Origin: Chthonobacter rhizosphaerae
GTDB taxonomy: Bacteria; Pseudomonadota; Alphaproteobacteria; Rhizobiales; Pleomorphomonadaceae
NCBI RefSeq assembly: GCF_013839525.1
Contig: NZ_JACDIS010000009.1
Span: 108,957-172,956 of the forward strand
Direction of reading: 5' to 3'
DNA length: 64,000 bases
Shown: piece by piece, positions 44,873-56,047 of the stretch
Layout: each line of letters opens with the position of its first letter
Numbering within the stretch: position 1 is the stretch's first letter
The notes under the pieces: model-generated
Database searches by the model: none
Told to the model about the DNA's origin: nothing
The model's input: the letters and a program-made list of their open reading frames with translations, nothing else
Program-made: the position numbers and the translations under genes

Positions 44873-45793
44873 ATGGATCCTCTTTCGCGCGTGCACCTCA
44901 ACGGTTTGAGGGCGGTGGAAGCCGCCGGCCGCCTCGGCTCGCTCGCCAGGGCGGCGGAGGCGCTCAACGTCTCGGTCGGGGCGGTCAGCCAGCAGATCCT
45001 GAAGACCGAGAAACAGCTCGGGCGGACCCTGTTCCGCCGCACCCCCAGAGGGCTGGAGCCGACCCCGTTCGGGGCCGAGGTGCTCACCCACCTCACCGAC
45101 GGCTTCCACGCCCTGTCCCGGGCGGTGGCGCTGGCCGGTCCGGCGCCGGAGACCTGCCTCACGGTGTCGGTGCCGCCGGTGCTCGCCGGGCGCTGGCTGG
45201 TGCCGCGCCTGTCGGCCTTCACGGCGGACCGCCCGGACCTGTCGATCCGGATCGACGCGGCGCTCGCCTTCGCGGATCTCGACGGCGGCGAGATCGACGT
45301 GGCGCTCCGGTGGGGGGAGGGGCCGTGGCCGGACGTGCGGGCCGACAGGCTGCTCGTCCAGCAGGTGTTCCCGATCTGCGCGCCCGCGCTCGCCGCGCGC
45401 CTCCGTTGGCCGCAGGATCTGGCGACCGTACCGGTGATCCGCGACCACGGCTCGGTCGACCTTTGGACGCCATGGCTCGCCCGCCACGGCCTGGAGGGCA
45501 CGGCGCTCCGCTACGGGCCGATCTACTCGGACGGCTCGCTCTGCCTGGATGCGGCGATCGCCGGCCAGGGCGTGATGCTGGGCTGGCAGACCCTCGCCTA
45601 CGACGCCCTGAGGGACGGGCGGGTGGTGGCGCCCTTCGCCGGCACGGCGCCGACGGGCCGGTCCTACTGGTTCATCTCGTCGCGAGGGCGACCCCTCCGT
45701 CCGGTGGAGATCGCCTTCCGCGACTGGCTCGCCCGCGAGATGGCCTCGACCCTCGACGGGCCGCCGTTCGCCGCCCTCCTCGGGCCGAGGTGA
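44873..45793 (+). CDS. LysR family transcriptional regulator (GcvA-like)
   Basis: A 306-residue regulator. The N-terminal helix-turn-helix is LRAVEAAGRLGSLARAAEALNVSVGAVSQQI near residues 11-40, with RTPRGLEPTPFG after it, typical of GcvA relatives. The effector domain shows VPPVLAGRWLVPRLSAF, GGEIDVALRWGEG and DAAIAGQGVMLGWQTLAYD. AGGAG lies 7 bases before ATG 44873; the earlier in-frame ATG at 44822 overlaps the palindrome. Convergent with the permease gene. Its targets are probably the divergent small gene, and possibly the transporter. Confidence 0.9.
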   Translation: MDPLSRVHLNGLRAVEAAGRLGSLARAAEALNVSVGAVSQQILKTEKQLGRTLFRRTPRGLEPTPFGAEVLTHLTDGFHALSRAVALAGPAPETCLTVSVPPVLAGRWLVPRLSAFTADRPDLSIRIDAALAFADLDGGEIDVALRWGEGPWPDVRADRLLVQQVFPICAPALAARLRWPQDLATVPVIRDHGSVDLWTPWLARHGLEGTALRYGPIYSDGSLCLDAAIAGQGVMLGWQTLAYDALRDGRVVAPFAGTAPTGRSYWFISSRGRPLRPVEIAFRDWLAREMASTLDGPPFAALLGPR

Positions 45794-45828
45794 CCTCGCC
45801 GGCGCGGCGGCGCGCGCCGGCTCCGGGC

Positions 45829-46649
<821 letters not shown>

Positions 46650-46653
<4 letters not shown>

Positions 46654-47600
46654 GACCGGTTGCCCTCCAGGTCCATGCGGCCGAGCGTGATGGTGAGGAG
46701 CACCATGAGGGCGATCACCACGAAGAGCAGGGTCGAGGCCGCCGAGCCGTAGGCGAACTTGTCGAACTGGAACAGGTTCTCCTGCGCGAACACCGACATG
46801 GTGCGCGTCCGGTCGTTGTTCGGCGTCAGCACGTAGACGAGGTCGAAGACCCGCAGCGCGTCGAGCGCGCGGAAGATGACCGCCACCATGATGGCCGGCC
46901 GGATCAGCGGCAGCGTGATGCGGAAGAAGACCTTCACCGGGTGGACGCCGTCGAGGCGCGCGGCCTCGTAGATGTCCGACGGCACGAGCTGCAGGCCGGC
47001 GAGGATGAGAAGCGCCATGAACGGCGTGGTCTTCCACACGTCCACGATGATGACGGCGACCATCGCGGTATCGGGCGAGGCGGTCCACGCGATCGGGGCG
47101 TCGAGGAGGCCGAGCCTGAGGCCGATGTCGTTCAGGATGCCGAACTGGTCGTGCATCATCCAGGCCCACATCTTCGCCGACACGATGGTCGGGATGGCCC
47201 AGGGCACCAGGACCGCCGCCCGCACGATCGCGCGTCCGGGGAAGGAGGCGTTGAGGACGAGCGCCACGATGAGGCCGAAGACCGTCTCCAGCGTCACGGA
47301 GATCAGCGCGAAGCGCAGGGTGTTCCACACCGCCGCCCACCAGCCCTCGTCGAACAGGAGGCCGAAGTACTCTCCGTCGCCGTCGCCATAATCCAGATAT
47401 TCCAGGTAGTTGAGGAGGCCCACCCATTCGGCGGAGCCGAGCGAGTCGAGCTTGGCGTCGGTGAAGGAGAACCAGATCGTGCGGGCGAGCGGCCAGCCCG
47501 CCGCGAGCGCCAGCACCAGGAGCATGGGGGTGAGAAAACCCCAGGCGGCAAGGACGCGCTGACGCCCGAGCTCGGAATTTCGCGACACGGGTCCGGCCAT
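46650..47600 (-). CDS. Sugar ABC transporter permease (MalF/ThuF-like)
   Basis: A 316-residue permease with about six helices. The EAA-loop is DIYEAARLDGVHPVKVFFRITLPLI, preceded by IVDVWKTTPFMALLILAGLQ, and the conserved FDLVYVLTPNNDRTRTMS follows. A loop insertion LDYGDGDGEYFGLLFDEGWW near residue 68 fits the ThuF/AglF branch. It is the first permease after the binding protein. Confidence 0.9.
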
Positions 47601-47653
47601 GGCGACGGCTCCATGAGGGGCGACGGAAAAGGGCGGGGGAGACGACGGCTGCG

Positions 47654-47695
47654 GCGGTCGCCGCGACCGCCCAGGCGATCGCCGCGATCGCCCAG
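47654..47695. repeat. 21-bp imperfect tandem repeat between binding protein and permease genes
   Basis: Two copies of a 21-base unit (GCGGTCGCCGCGACCGCC then AG, and a second copy with two T-for-C type changes). Each copy is itself partly palindromic, so the RNA could fold. The 182-base gap between the two genes holds nothing else seen. Confidence 0.5.
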
Positions 47696-47782
47696 GCGGG
47701 CGCCTCGGCCGCGTCCGCCCGGAAGCGTGCGCCGCGCCGGCCGCGACGGGCCGGCGCGGACGGGATCAGGGTCGGGCCGGGG

Positions 47783-49063
<1,281 letters not shown>

Positions 49064-49389
49064 GAATTCTCCTCCCTGGTGTCGGACCGTCTCCCGCGAT
49101 CCCCGCCGGCGGCGCCGTCCCGGGCCGTTCCGGCCATGCCGCGACCTGGGTCAAGTTGACGCTCCCGCCGGGGTCTAACGCGGGCGCTCCGGGGATGTTC
49201 CGGCCGGTGCTGTCCAGTGCGGTCGATCGTGCCGCGCCGCTTGCGCGGCCATGGCGGCGGGGGTCCGGCCCGGGGCGGGAGGAGGGGGCGAGGAAGGGGT
49301 GGACGGGCGGGGCGGATCGTCATCCTTCCTTCGCAAAAAATGTCTACCCGTGCCATAAACGAGCATCACCGCCGCGCCCGACAGACCCG
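49064..49389. other. Divergent intergenic region before the ThuE-like and acyltransferase genes
   Basis: About 326 bases. GC-rich for the first 250, then a short A-rich patch (TTCGCAAAAAATG near 49330). It must contain both promoters. I find no LacI-type operator or ORF. Confidence 0.45.
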
Positions 49390-50319
49390 ATGCAAGATCC
49401 GATCTTCAGCTACGCCGATCCGACCTTCCCGCCTCTCAAGCGCAACCTGATCCGCTTCATCGAGCGGGCGACCGGGCAGCCCCGGCTGAAGCGCCTCTAC
49501 ATGGAGAACCGGCGCAACCCGGTGCCCGGCGAAAGCTTCTTCGAGGCGGCGGTGCGGCGCCTGGAACTGAACGTGGAGATCGACGGGGATAAGCTGGACG
49601 CGATCCCGCGAACCGGCCCCCTGGTGGTGGTCGCTAACCATCCGTTCGGCGTTCTCGACGGCATCGTCATCTCGTGGCTCATCGGCAAGGTCCGGTCGGA
49701 CTTCCTGGTGCTGACCAACGCGGTTCTCCTGAGGGCGCCCGAAGTGGCGCCCTATCTGCTTCCGGTGGACTTCGCCGAGACCGAGGAGGCTCTCGCCACC
49801 AACCTCAAGACGCGCGCCACCGCCCGGCGGCACCTGGAGAACGGCGGCTGCATCGTGGTGTTTCCGGCCGGCGGCGTCTCCACCGCGCCGGACCGGCTCG
49901 GCCGCAAGCAGGCGATCGATGCCACCTGGCAGCCGTTCACCAGCCAGCTGATCCAGCGCACCCGCTCCACGGTGGTGCCGATCTTCTTCGCCGGCCAGAA
50001 CTCGCGCCTGTTCCAGATCGCCAGCCACATCCACCTGACGCTCCGGCTGTCGCTGATCTTCAAGGAGGTGCACGACCGCATCGGCACCCGGATGCCGGTT
50101 GCGATCGGCGACGCCATCCCGTTCGACGACATCGCCCACCTGTCGGACCGGCGCGCCCTCGCGGACGACCTGAGGGCCCGCACCTACGCGCTCGGCGAGC
50201 GCTTCCGCCAGTTGGAGGAGATCAGCCGGCGCAAGCGCCCGATCGACGCCCTGAAGCGCCTGCCGGCGGCGCTGCGCGAGCGGCGCAACCGGGCGCGGAT
50301 GCGCCGCGTCGAGCGCTGA
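49390..50319 (+). CDS. Lysophospholipid acyltransferase family protein (PlsC-like)
   Basis: A 309-residue protein. The acyltransferase HX4D-type motif reads NHPFGVLDG (about residue 79), followed by FVFPAGG-like FPAGGVSTAPD and VVPIFFAGQNSRLF. A predicted amphipathic region precedes the motif, and the C terminus is Arg-rich (RRNRARMRRVER). ATG 49390; upstream frame has no family sequence. It transfers an acyl group to lysophospholipid or lyso-ornithine lipid. No ornithine-lipid partner gene is adjacent. Confidence 0.82.
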   Translation: MQDPIFSYADPTFPPLKRNLIRFIERATGQPRLKRLYMENRRNPVPGESFFEAAVRRLELNVEIDGDKLDAIPRTGPLVVVANHPFGVLDGIVISWLIGKVRSDFLVLTNAVLLRAPEVAPYLLPVDFAETEEALATNLKTRATARRHLENGGCIVVFPAGGVSTAPDRLGRKQAIDATWQPFTSQLIQRTRSTVVPIFFAGQNSRLFQIASHIHLTLRLSLIFKEVHDRIGTRMPVAIGDAIPFDDIAHLSDRRALADDLRARTYALGERFRQLEEISRRKRPIDALKRLPAALRERRNRARMRRVER

Positions 50320-50357
50320 CGGAGGGGGTGGCTGCACCGCCTCGAGCGCTGACGGAG
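50309..50357. repeat. 16-bp direct repeat around the acyltransferase stop
   Basis: TCGAGCGCTGACGGAG occurs at 50309-50324 (including the TGA stop) and again at 50342-50357. A small local duplication of unknown meaning. Confidence 0.6.
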
Positions 50358-50541
50358 CAGTGGCGGCGACCCCCCGGAGCGCCGCGATGGTCGCCGTTCC
50401 ACGTCCGGCGGCAGCCGCGAAAATCTATTCTCCTGCGCACCGCTCGTCGGCACCACGCAACCTTGTCGCAAGCCTCGTCGGCCATTATCCCAGGGGCCAT
50501 GGGACGGGCCCGTCTCCAGGCCCGGTTACGAGAGGATCGTC

Positions 50542-51450
50542 GTGTCTGCCAATCGTCTGACGCATCTGAAGCGTCTGGAAGCGGAGTCCATCCACATCAT
50601 CCGGGAGGTGGCCGCCGAGTTCAAGAACCCGGTGATGCTCTATTCCATCGGCAAGGACTCGTCGGTGATGCTTCATCTGGCGATGAAGGCGTTCCACCCG
50701 TCCAAGCCGCCGTTCCCGCTCCTCCACGTGGACACCACCTGGAAGTTTCGCGAGATGGTCCGCTTCCGTGACGAGACCGCCAAGCGGCTCGGGCTCGACC
50801 TGATCGTGCACACCAACAAGGAGGGCGTGGCGCAGGGCATCACGCCGTTCACCCATGGCTCGTCGGCCTACACCGGCATCATGAAGACCGACGCCCTGAA
50901 GGCCGCGCTCACCCAGTACGGCTTCGACGCGGCCTTCGGCGGCGCGCGCCGGGACGAGGAGAAGAGCCGCGCCAAGGAGCGCATCTTCTCCTTCCGCACG
51001 CAGACCCACGCCTGGGACCCGAAGAACCAGCGGCCGGAGCTCTGGAAGCTCTACAACGCGCGGGTGAAGCCGGGCGAGTCGATCCGGGTCTTCCCGCTGT
51101 CGAACTGGACCGAGCTCGACATCTGGCAATACATCCTCCTGGAAAACATCCCGATCGTGCCGCTCTACTTCGCCGCCGAGCGGCCGGTGGTGAACCGGGA
51201 CGGCATGCTGATCATGGTGGACGACGACCGGCTGCCGCTGAACCCCGGCGAGACGCCGGAGAACCGGCTGATCCGCTTCCGCACCCTCGGCTGCTATCCG
51301 CTGACCGGCGCGATGGAGAGCGATGCCGCCACGCTGCCGGAGATCGTGCGCGAGATGCTGATCGCCCGCACGTCCGAGCGGTCGGGCCGGCTGATCGACC
51401 ACGACGAAGCCGCCTCCATGGAAAAGAAGAAGCGCGAGGGATACTTCTGA
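50542..51450 (+). CDS. cysD: Sulfate adenylyltransferase subunit 2 (CysD)
   Basis: A 302-residue ATP-pyrophosphatase-fold subunit of ATP sulfurylase. The PP-loop is [16 protein letters not shown] near residues 32-46; [16 protein letters not shown] and [21 protein letters not shown] form the nucleotide site. [13 protein letters not shown] and [10 protein letters not shown] are family specific. Start GTG 50542 with AGAGG 6 bases upstream. The stop overlaps the next start by one base. Acts with CysN to make APS from sulfate and ATP. Confidence 0.96.
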   Translation: MSANRLTHLKRLEAESIHIIREVAAEFKNPVMLYSIGKDSSVMLHLAMKAFHPSKPPFPLLHVDTTWKFREMVRFRDETAKRLGLDLIVHTNKEGVAQGITPFTHGSSAYTGIMKTDALKAALTQYGFDAAFGGARRDEEKSRAKERIFSFRTQTHAWDPKNQRPELWKLYNARVKPGESIRVFPLSNWTELDIWQYILLENIPIVPLYFAAERPVVNRDGMLIMVDDDRLPLNPGETPENRLIRFRTLGCYPLTGAMESDAATLPEIVREMLIARTSERSGRLIDHDEAASMEKKKREGYF

Positions 51451-53351
51451 TGAGCGCCCTTGAGACCCTCGACGTCGAAGCCTTCACCGACTACCTCGCC
51501 CGCCACGAGCGCAAGAGCCTCCTGCGCTTCCTGACCTGCGGGTCGGTCGACGACGGCAAGTCCACCCTGATCGGGCGGCTTCTCTACGACACCAAGCTGC
51601 TGTTCGAGGACCAGCTGAAGAGCCTGGAGCGCGACAGCCGCAAGCACGGCACCGTGGGCGAGGACATCGACTTCGCCCTCCTGGTGGACGGCCTGGAGGC
51701 CGAGCGCGAGCAGGGCATCACCATCGACGTCGCCTACCGCTTCTTCGCCACCGACGTGCGCAAGTTCATCGTCGCCGACACGCCCGGCCACGAACAGTAC
51801 ACGCGCAACATGGCGACGGGCGCGTCCAACTCGGACCTGGCGGTCATCCTGGTGGACGCCCGGCACGGCATCCTGACCCAGACCCGCCGGCACTCGTTCA
51901 TCGTGTCGCTGCTCGGCATCCGCCACGTGGTGCTGGCGGTGAACAAGATCGACCTCGTCGGCTATTCCAAGGACGTGTTCGACCGCATCGTCGAGGAATA
52001 CCGGCAGTTCGCCGCCGACTTCGGCTTCAAGACGCTGCAGCCGATCCCGCTGTCCGCCCGCTTCGGCGACAACGTGCTCGACCGCGGGCCGAACATCTCC
52101 TGGTACTCCGGCCCGACGCTCGTGGAGCACCTGGAGACGGTGAACGTCGAGGACGAGAACCTCGACAAGCCGTTCCGCATGCCGGTGCAGTGGGTGAACC
52201 GCCCGAACCTCGATTTCCGCGGCTTCTCCGGCACCATCGCGTCCGGCCGCATCCGCCCGGGCGACCCGGTGGTGGTGGCGAAGTCCGGCCGGGCGTCGAC
52301 CGTGAAGGCGATCGTCACCTATGACGGCGACAAGCCGGAGGCGCAGGCCGGCGAGGCCTTGACGCTGACGCTCGCCGACGAGGTGGACGTCTCCCGCGGC
52401 GACGTGCTGACCACGCCCGACCAGCGGCCGGAGGTGTCCGACCAGTTCGCCGCCAACCTGATCTGGATGGCGGACGAGCCCCTGCTGCCGGGGCGCTCGT
52501 ATCTGTTCAAGCTCGGCACCAAGACGGTGTCCGGGCAGGTGACCGAGATCAAGCACAAGACCGACGTGAACACCTTCAGCAAGCTGGCGGCCAAGACCCT
52601 GGCGCTGAACGAGGTGGGTGTCGTCAACGTCGCGCTGTCGGAGCCGATCGCCTTCGACGCCTATACGCAGAACCGGGACACCGGCGCCTTCATCGTGATC
52701 GACCGGCTGTCGAACCTGACGGTCGGCGCCGGCATGGTGGAGTTCGGTCTCCGCCGGGCGACCAACATCCACTGGCAGGCTCTCGACGTCTCCAAGGAGT
52801 CGCGGGCGGCCCTGAAGGGCCAGAAGCCGGCGGTGCTGTGGTTCACGGGGCTTTCCGGCGCGGGCAAGTCGACCATCGCCAACCTCGTGGAGAAGAAGCT
52901 CCATTCGCTGGGGCGGCACACCTACACCCTCGACGGGGACAACATCCGCCACGGGCTCAACAAGGACCTCGGCTTCACCGACGCGGACCGGGTGGAGAAC
53001 ATCCGCCGCGTCGCCGAGACCGCGAGGCTGTTCGTGGACGCCGGCCTGATCGTGCTGGTGTCCTTCATCTCGCCGTTCCGGTCCGAGCGCCGGCTGGCGC
53101 GCGAGCTTGTGGAGCCGGGCGAGTTCCTGGAGATCTTCGTGGATACGCCGCTGGAGGTGGCGGAGACGCGGGATCCGAAGGGCCTCTACAAGAAGGCGCG
53201 GCAGGGCCAGATCAAGAACTTCACGGGCATCGACAGCCCGTACGAAGCGCCGGAAAACGCGGAGATCCGCCTCGACACCACGTCGGGCACGGCGGAGGAA
53301 CTGGCCGAGCGCATCGTGTCGTATCTTGTCGCCAACGACTTCGTCATCTGA
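51450..53351 (+). CDS. cysNC: Bifunctional sulfate adenylyltransferase subunit 1 / APS kinase (CysN-CysC)
   Basis: A 633-residue fusion. Residues about 20-440 are the CysN GTPase: G1 [19 protein letters not shown]3 DTPGHEQYT and G4 NKID, with EF-Tu-like domains after. Residues about 445-633 are APS kinase: P-loop [33 protein letters not shown] and [14 protein letters not shown]. The fusion is the NodQ/CysNC type of rhizobia. It converts sulfate to APS and then to PAPS. It shares one base with cysD, so translation is coupled. Confidence 0.96.
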   Translation: MSALETLDVEAFTDYLARHERKSLLRFLTCGSVDDGKSTLIGRLLYDTKLLFEDQLKSLERDSRKHGTVGEDIDFALLVDGLEAEREQGITIDVAYRFFATDVRKFIVADTPGHEQYTRNMATGASNSDLAVILVDARHGILTQTRRHSFIVSLLGIRHVVLAVNKIDLVGYSKDVFDRIVEEYRQFAADFGFKTLQPIPLSARFGDNVLDRGPNISWYSGPTLVEHLETVNVEDENLDKPFRMPVQWVNRPNLDFRGFSGTIASGRIRPGDPVVVAKSGRASTVKAIVTYDGDKPEAQAGEALTLTLADEVDVSRGDVLTTPDQRPEVSDQFAANLIWMADEPLLPGRSYLFKLGTKTVSGQVTEIKHKTDVNTFSKLAAKTLALNEVGVVNVALSEPIAFDAYTQNRDTGAFIVIDRLSNLTVGAGMVEFGLRRATNIHWQALDVSKESRAALKGQKPAVLWFTGLSGAGKSTIANLVEKKLHSLGRHTYTLDGDNIRHGLNKDLGFTDADRVENIRRVAETARLFVDAGLIVLVSFISPFRSERRLARELVEPGEFLEIFVDTPLEVAETRDPKGLYKKARQGQIKNFTGIDSPYEAPENAEIRLDTTSGTAEELAERIVSYLVANDFVI

Positions 53352-53648
53352 GGGACATTGTCGCCGGCCGGCGCCGACCGGTCCGGCGGGTCCGCCATCA
53401 GGTCCACGCGAACGGGGAGGCCGGTTTTCCGCGCCTCCCCGTCCGTTTTTCGGGACGCCCGCGGCGTGTGTTCGAGCCGTTGAAACGTGGGCGTGCCGCC
53501 GTCCATGTGGGACGACGGTGGGACGAGGGTAGGGTGGTCGAATCCAGGCGTACAGAAGGCCGGCGGGAGGCGCCCGTTCGGGCGGCGAGAGGCGGGCAAA
53601 ATGCGCCGGCCGGCGTCGAGCCGGTCGCGCGAGGCAGCGACCGAGGCG

Positions 53649-53837
53649 TCACTCGGCGGCGTCGCGCTCGTCCTGTTCCTTGCGGTGGTTGAGGACCTTC
53701 TCGACGATGGACGCCACGAGGTCGGCGTCGATCTTCACGTCGTACATCTGGTGCCGCTTGTCGATCACCAGCAGGCGGACGCTTCCATCCGTATCGTCGA
53801 ACCCTGCCGATTGGGCAATGAATGTCTCTACGGCCAT
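53649..53837 (-). CDS. Small hypothetical protein (62 aa)
   Basis: A 62-residue acidic protein MAVETFIAQSAGFDDTDGSV...NHRKEQDERDAAE with no recognised domain. AGGAA is 6 bases before the ATG. The central part (VRLLVIDKRHQMYDVKID) predicts a short beta-beta-alpha unit. It lies convergent with cysNC after a 297-base gap in which I see nothing else. Coding status is fairly likely from ribosome site and codon use. Confidence 0.55.
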   Translation of the reverse strand: MAVETFIAQSAGFDDTDGSVRLLVIDKRHQMYDVKIDADLVASIVEKVLNHRKEQDERDAAE

Positions 53838-54013
53838 GGAAAGTTCCTGGTAGCCCGCCCCGCCTGTCCGAATGCCCCGGACGGGTGCCCGGCTTCGCCC
53901 GCGACTCCCTGCATCAGGGAAAACACTAACAGACGTAGGGCGCAGGGCAAAGGTCGCCGAGAGCCGGGCCTGTAAATTGTTTTTGTCTGATGTGCCCGAG
54001 CCCTAGCTGTGGT

Positions 54014-54067
54014 CTGGAGCGCTTTCCGACCTGACGGACTCGTCAGGTCGACAAGAAATCGCTCCAG
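54014..54067. repeat. Nested palindromic repeat, first unit
   Basis: Outer arms CTGGAGCG (54014-54021) and CGCTCCAG (54060-54067) enclose a perfect inner hairpin GACCTGACG-GACT-CGTCAGGTC (54028-54049). It resembles the intergenic palindromes common in Rhizobiales genomes. It may be transcribed as a stem-loop; no T-run. Confidence 0.75.
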
Positions 54068-54081
54068 ATTCAGAAAGCTGG

Positions 54082-54127
54082 AGCATTCTCTCGGCGATCA
54101 AGTCGTGCAACTTGATCGGAGAATGCT
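54082..54127. repeat. Nested palindromic repeat, second unit
   Basis: Outer arms AGCATTCTC and GAGAATGCT enclose an inner hairpin GATCAAGT-CGTGCA-ACTTGATC. It lies 14 bases after the first unit; the inner sequences differ, but the architecture (outer arms, inner hairpin, small asymmetrical bulges) is the same. Confidence 0.75.
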
Positions 54128-54531
54128 CTAGCATGTCCGGCGGCTGTCGCAAGCGGGCGGCGGCTAGATAGATCGGCTGATACGCAAGCTTGAGGGCGGC
54201 GCTTGGCCGACCACCGGAGCGCGTGGCGCGGCGAGGTCGAGCGGTCCTCGAGGGCGCGCGCGGACACCCGCCCGTAGGGCTTGATCGCGGGGCCGGAACC
54301 CCAGGGGCGCGGGGCGGTTCGGCAGGATCACCTTGCCCGGGGCGGGTGCGGGCACGATATGGTCGGCGTGGCCGCGCGAACGCCGCCTTCGGGCGCGGCG
54401 AGCCGATGCACCAGATCCATGTCGGCCCCGGCCGAACCCGCGATGCCGACCGGACGCGCGCCGCTTCGGCCGCGGGTTCCGGCCGGCGAACCGGTGGCCG
54501 TCGTCCCGTCGGCCGACCTCAAGGAGCGGCG

Positions 54532-56010
54532 ATGTCCCTGTCTCTTCCGTTCGATACCACCTACGCCCGGCTGCCGGACCGGTTCTTCGCCCGCGTCTCG
54601 GCCAACCCGGTGTCGGCGCCGCGACTGATCAAGCTCAACGCCGGCCTCGCGGCGGAGCTCGGGCTTGATCCGGAGTGGCTGGCGAGCCCGGACGGCGTGG
54701 ACATGCTGGCCGGCCGGCGCATGCCGGAGGGCGTGGAGCCGATCGCGCAGGCCTATGCGGGCCACCAGTTCGGCCAGTTCGTGCCGCAGCTCGGGGATGG
54801 CCGGGCCATGCTGATCGGCGAGGTGGTGGACCGGGACGGGGTGCGCCGGGACATCCAGCTCAAGGGATCGGGGCCGACGCCCTTCTCCCGGCGCGGCGAC
54901 GGGCGGGCGGCGCTCGGGCCGGTGCTGCGCGAATACATCCTCAGCGAATCGATGCACGCGCTCGGCATCCCGACCACCCGGGCGCTGGCGGCGGTCACCA
55001 CGGGCGAGACCGTGGTGCGGGAGACCTTCCTGCCGGGCGCGGTGTTCACCCGCGTGGCGTCGAGCCATGTCCGGGTCGGCACCTTCCAGTACTTCGCGGC
55101 GCGCAAGGACGCGGAGGCGATCCGGGTGCTCGCCGACTACATGATCGAGCGGCACTATCCGGAGGTCGCCGGCGCGGCGGAGCCGTACCGGTCCTTCCTC
55201 ACGCAGGTTGTGGACCGGCAGGCGGACCTGATCGCCCGCTGGCTGCTGATCGGCTTCATCCACGGGGTGATGAACACGGACAACATGTCGATCGCCGGCG
55301 AGACGATCGATTATGGCCCGTGCGCCTTCATGGACGCGTTCGACCCGGCGACCGTGTTCAGCTCCATCGACCAGTTCGGACGCTACGCCTACGGACGTCA
55401 GCCGAGCATCGGGCTCTGGAACCTGACCCGGCTGGCCGAGACCCTGCTGCCGCTGTTCTCCGACGACGAGCCCGCCGCCATCGCGACCGCCCAGGAGGTG
55501 CTCGGCGCCTTCGGGCCGCGGTTCGAGGCGACCTTCCACCGGGGCCTTCGGCGGAAGGCCGGCCTCTCCACGGAGGAGGAGGGCGACATCGAGCTCGTCC
55601 GCGGCCTCCTGGACCTGATGACCGCCAACCAGGCGGACTTCACGCTGGTGTTCCGGCACCTCGCCGACGCGGCGCTCGGCCCCGACCACGACGAAGCGGT
55701 CCGCAGCCGCTTCATCGATCCGACCGCCTACGACAAATGGGCGGTGGAGTGGCGGCAGCGGCTGGCCCGGGACCCGCAGGACCCCGAGGCCCGGCGCGAC
55801 GCCATGCGGGCCGCCAACCCGGCCTTCATCCCGCGCAACCACCGGGTCGAGGCGGTGATCCGGGCGGCGGTGGACCGGGACGACTTCCAGCCGTTCGAAG
55901 AGCTCGTCCAGGTGCTGTCGAAGCCGTACCAGGACCAGCCGGACCACGCGGCCTACATGGACCCGCCGGCGCTGGAGGAGCGTGTGCTGCGCACCTTCTG
56001 CGGGACCTGA
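54532..56010 (+). CDS. selO: Protein adenylyltransferase SelO
   Basis: A 492-residue SelO (YdiU/UPF0061) pseudokinase-like AMPylase. [39 protein letters not shown] and [20 protein letters not shown] hold the inverted nucleotide site; [20 protein letters not shown] carries metal-binding Asn and Asp. It transfers AMP to Ser, Thr or Tyr of target proteins in redox stress. The C-terminal end RTFCGT has cysteine where eukaryotic SelO carries selenocysteine. AAGGAG is 5 bases before ATG 54532. Confidence 0.94.
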   Translation: MSLSLPFDTTYARLPDRFFARVSANPVSAPRLIKLNAGLAAELGLDPEWLASPDGVDMLAGRRMPEGVEPIAQAYAGHQFGQFVPQLGDGRAMLIGEVVDRDGVRRDIQLKGSGPTPFSRRGDGRAALGPVLREYILSESMHALGIPTTRALAAVTTGETVVRETFLPGAVFTRVASSHVRVGTFQYFAARKDAEAIRVLADYMIERHYPEVAGAAEPYRSFLTQVVDRQADLIARWLLIGFIHGVMNTDNMSIAGETIDYGPCAFMDAFDPATVFSSIDQFGRYAYGRQPSIGLWNLTRLAETLLPLFSDDEPAAIATAQEVLGAFGPRFEATFHRGLRRKAGLSTEEEGDIELVRGLLDLMTANQADFTLVFRHLADAALGPDHDEAVRSRFIDPTAYDKWAVEWRQRLARDPQDPEARRDAMRAANPAFIPRNHRVEAVIRAAVDRDDFQPFEELVQVLSKPYQDQPDHAAYMDPPALEERVLRTFCGT

Positions 56011-56047
56011 CCGGGCCGGCCGGTCGGGTAGGGCAGGGCCGGGCCGG

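Larger units (their letters stand above)
53838..54531. other. Long intergenic region with palindromic repeats
   Basis: About 690 bases with no convincing gene. The first part (53900-54130) is AT-richer and holds two long palindromes described separately; the rest (54128-54531) leads into selO and has only shadow ORFs. Confidence 0.5.

Noticed and set aside
47654..47695. CRISPR array or phage attachment site
   Set aside because: Only two imperfect 21-bp units without spacers.
54070..54267. A 65-codon minus-strand frame over the palindromic region
   Set aside because: It crosses the two palindromes and has no ribosome site.
53838..54531. A non-coding RNA or integration site in the long gap
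   Set aside because: Palindromes are present but there is no integrase, tRNA fragment, direct-repeat boundary or T-run; no further claim made.
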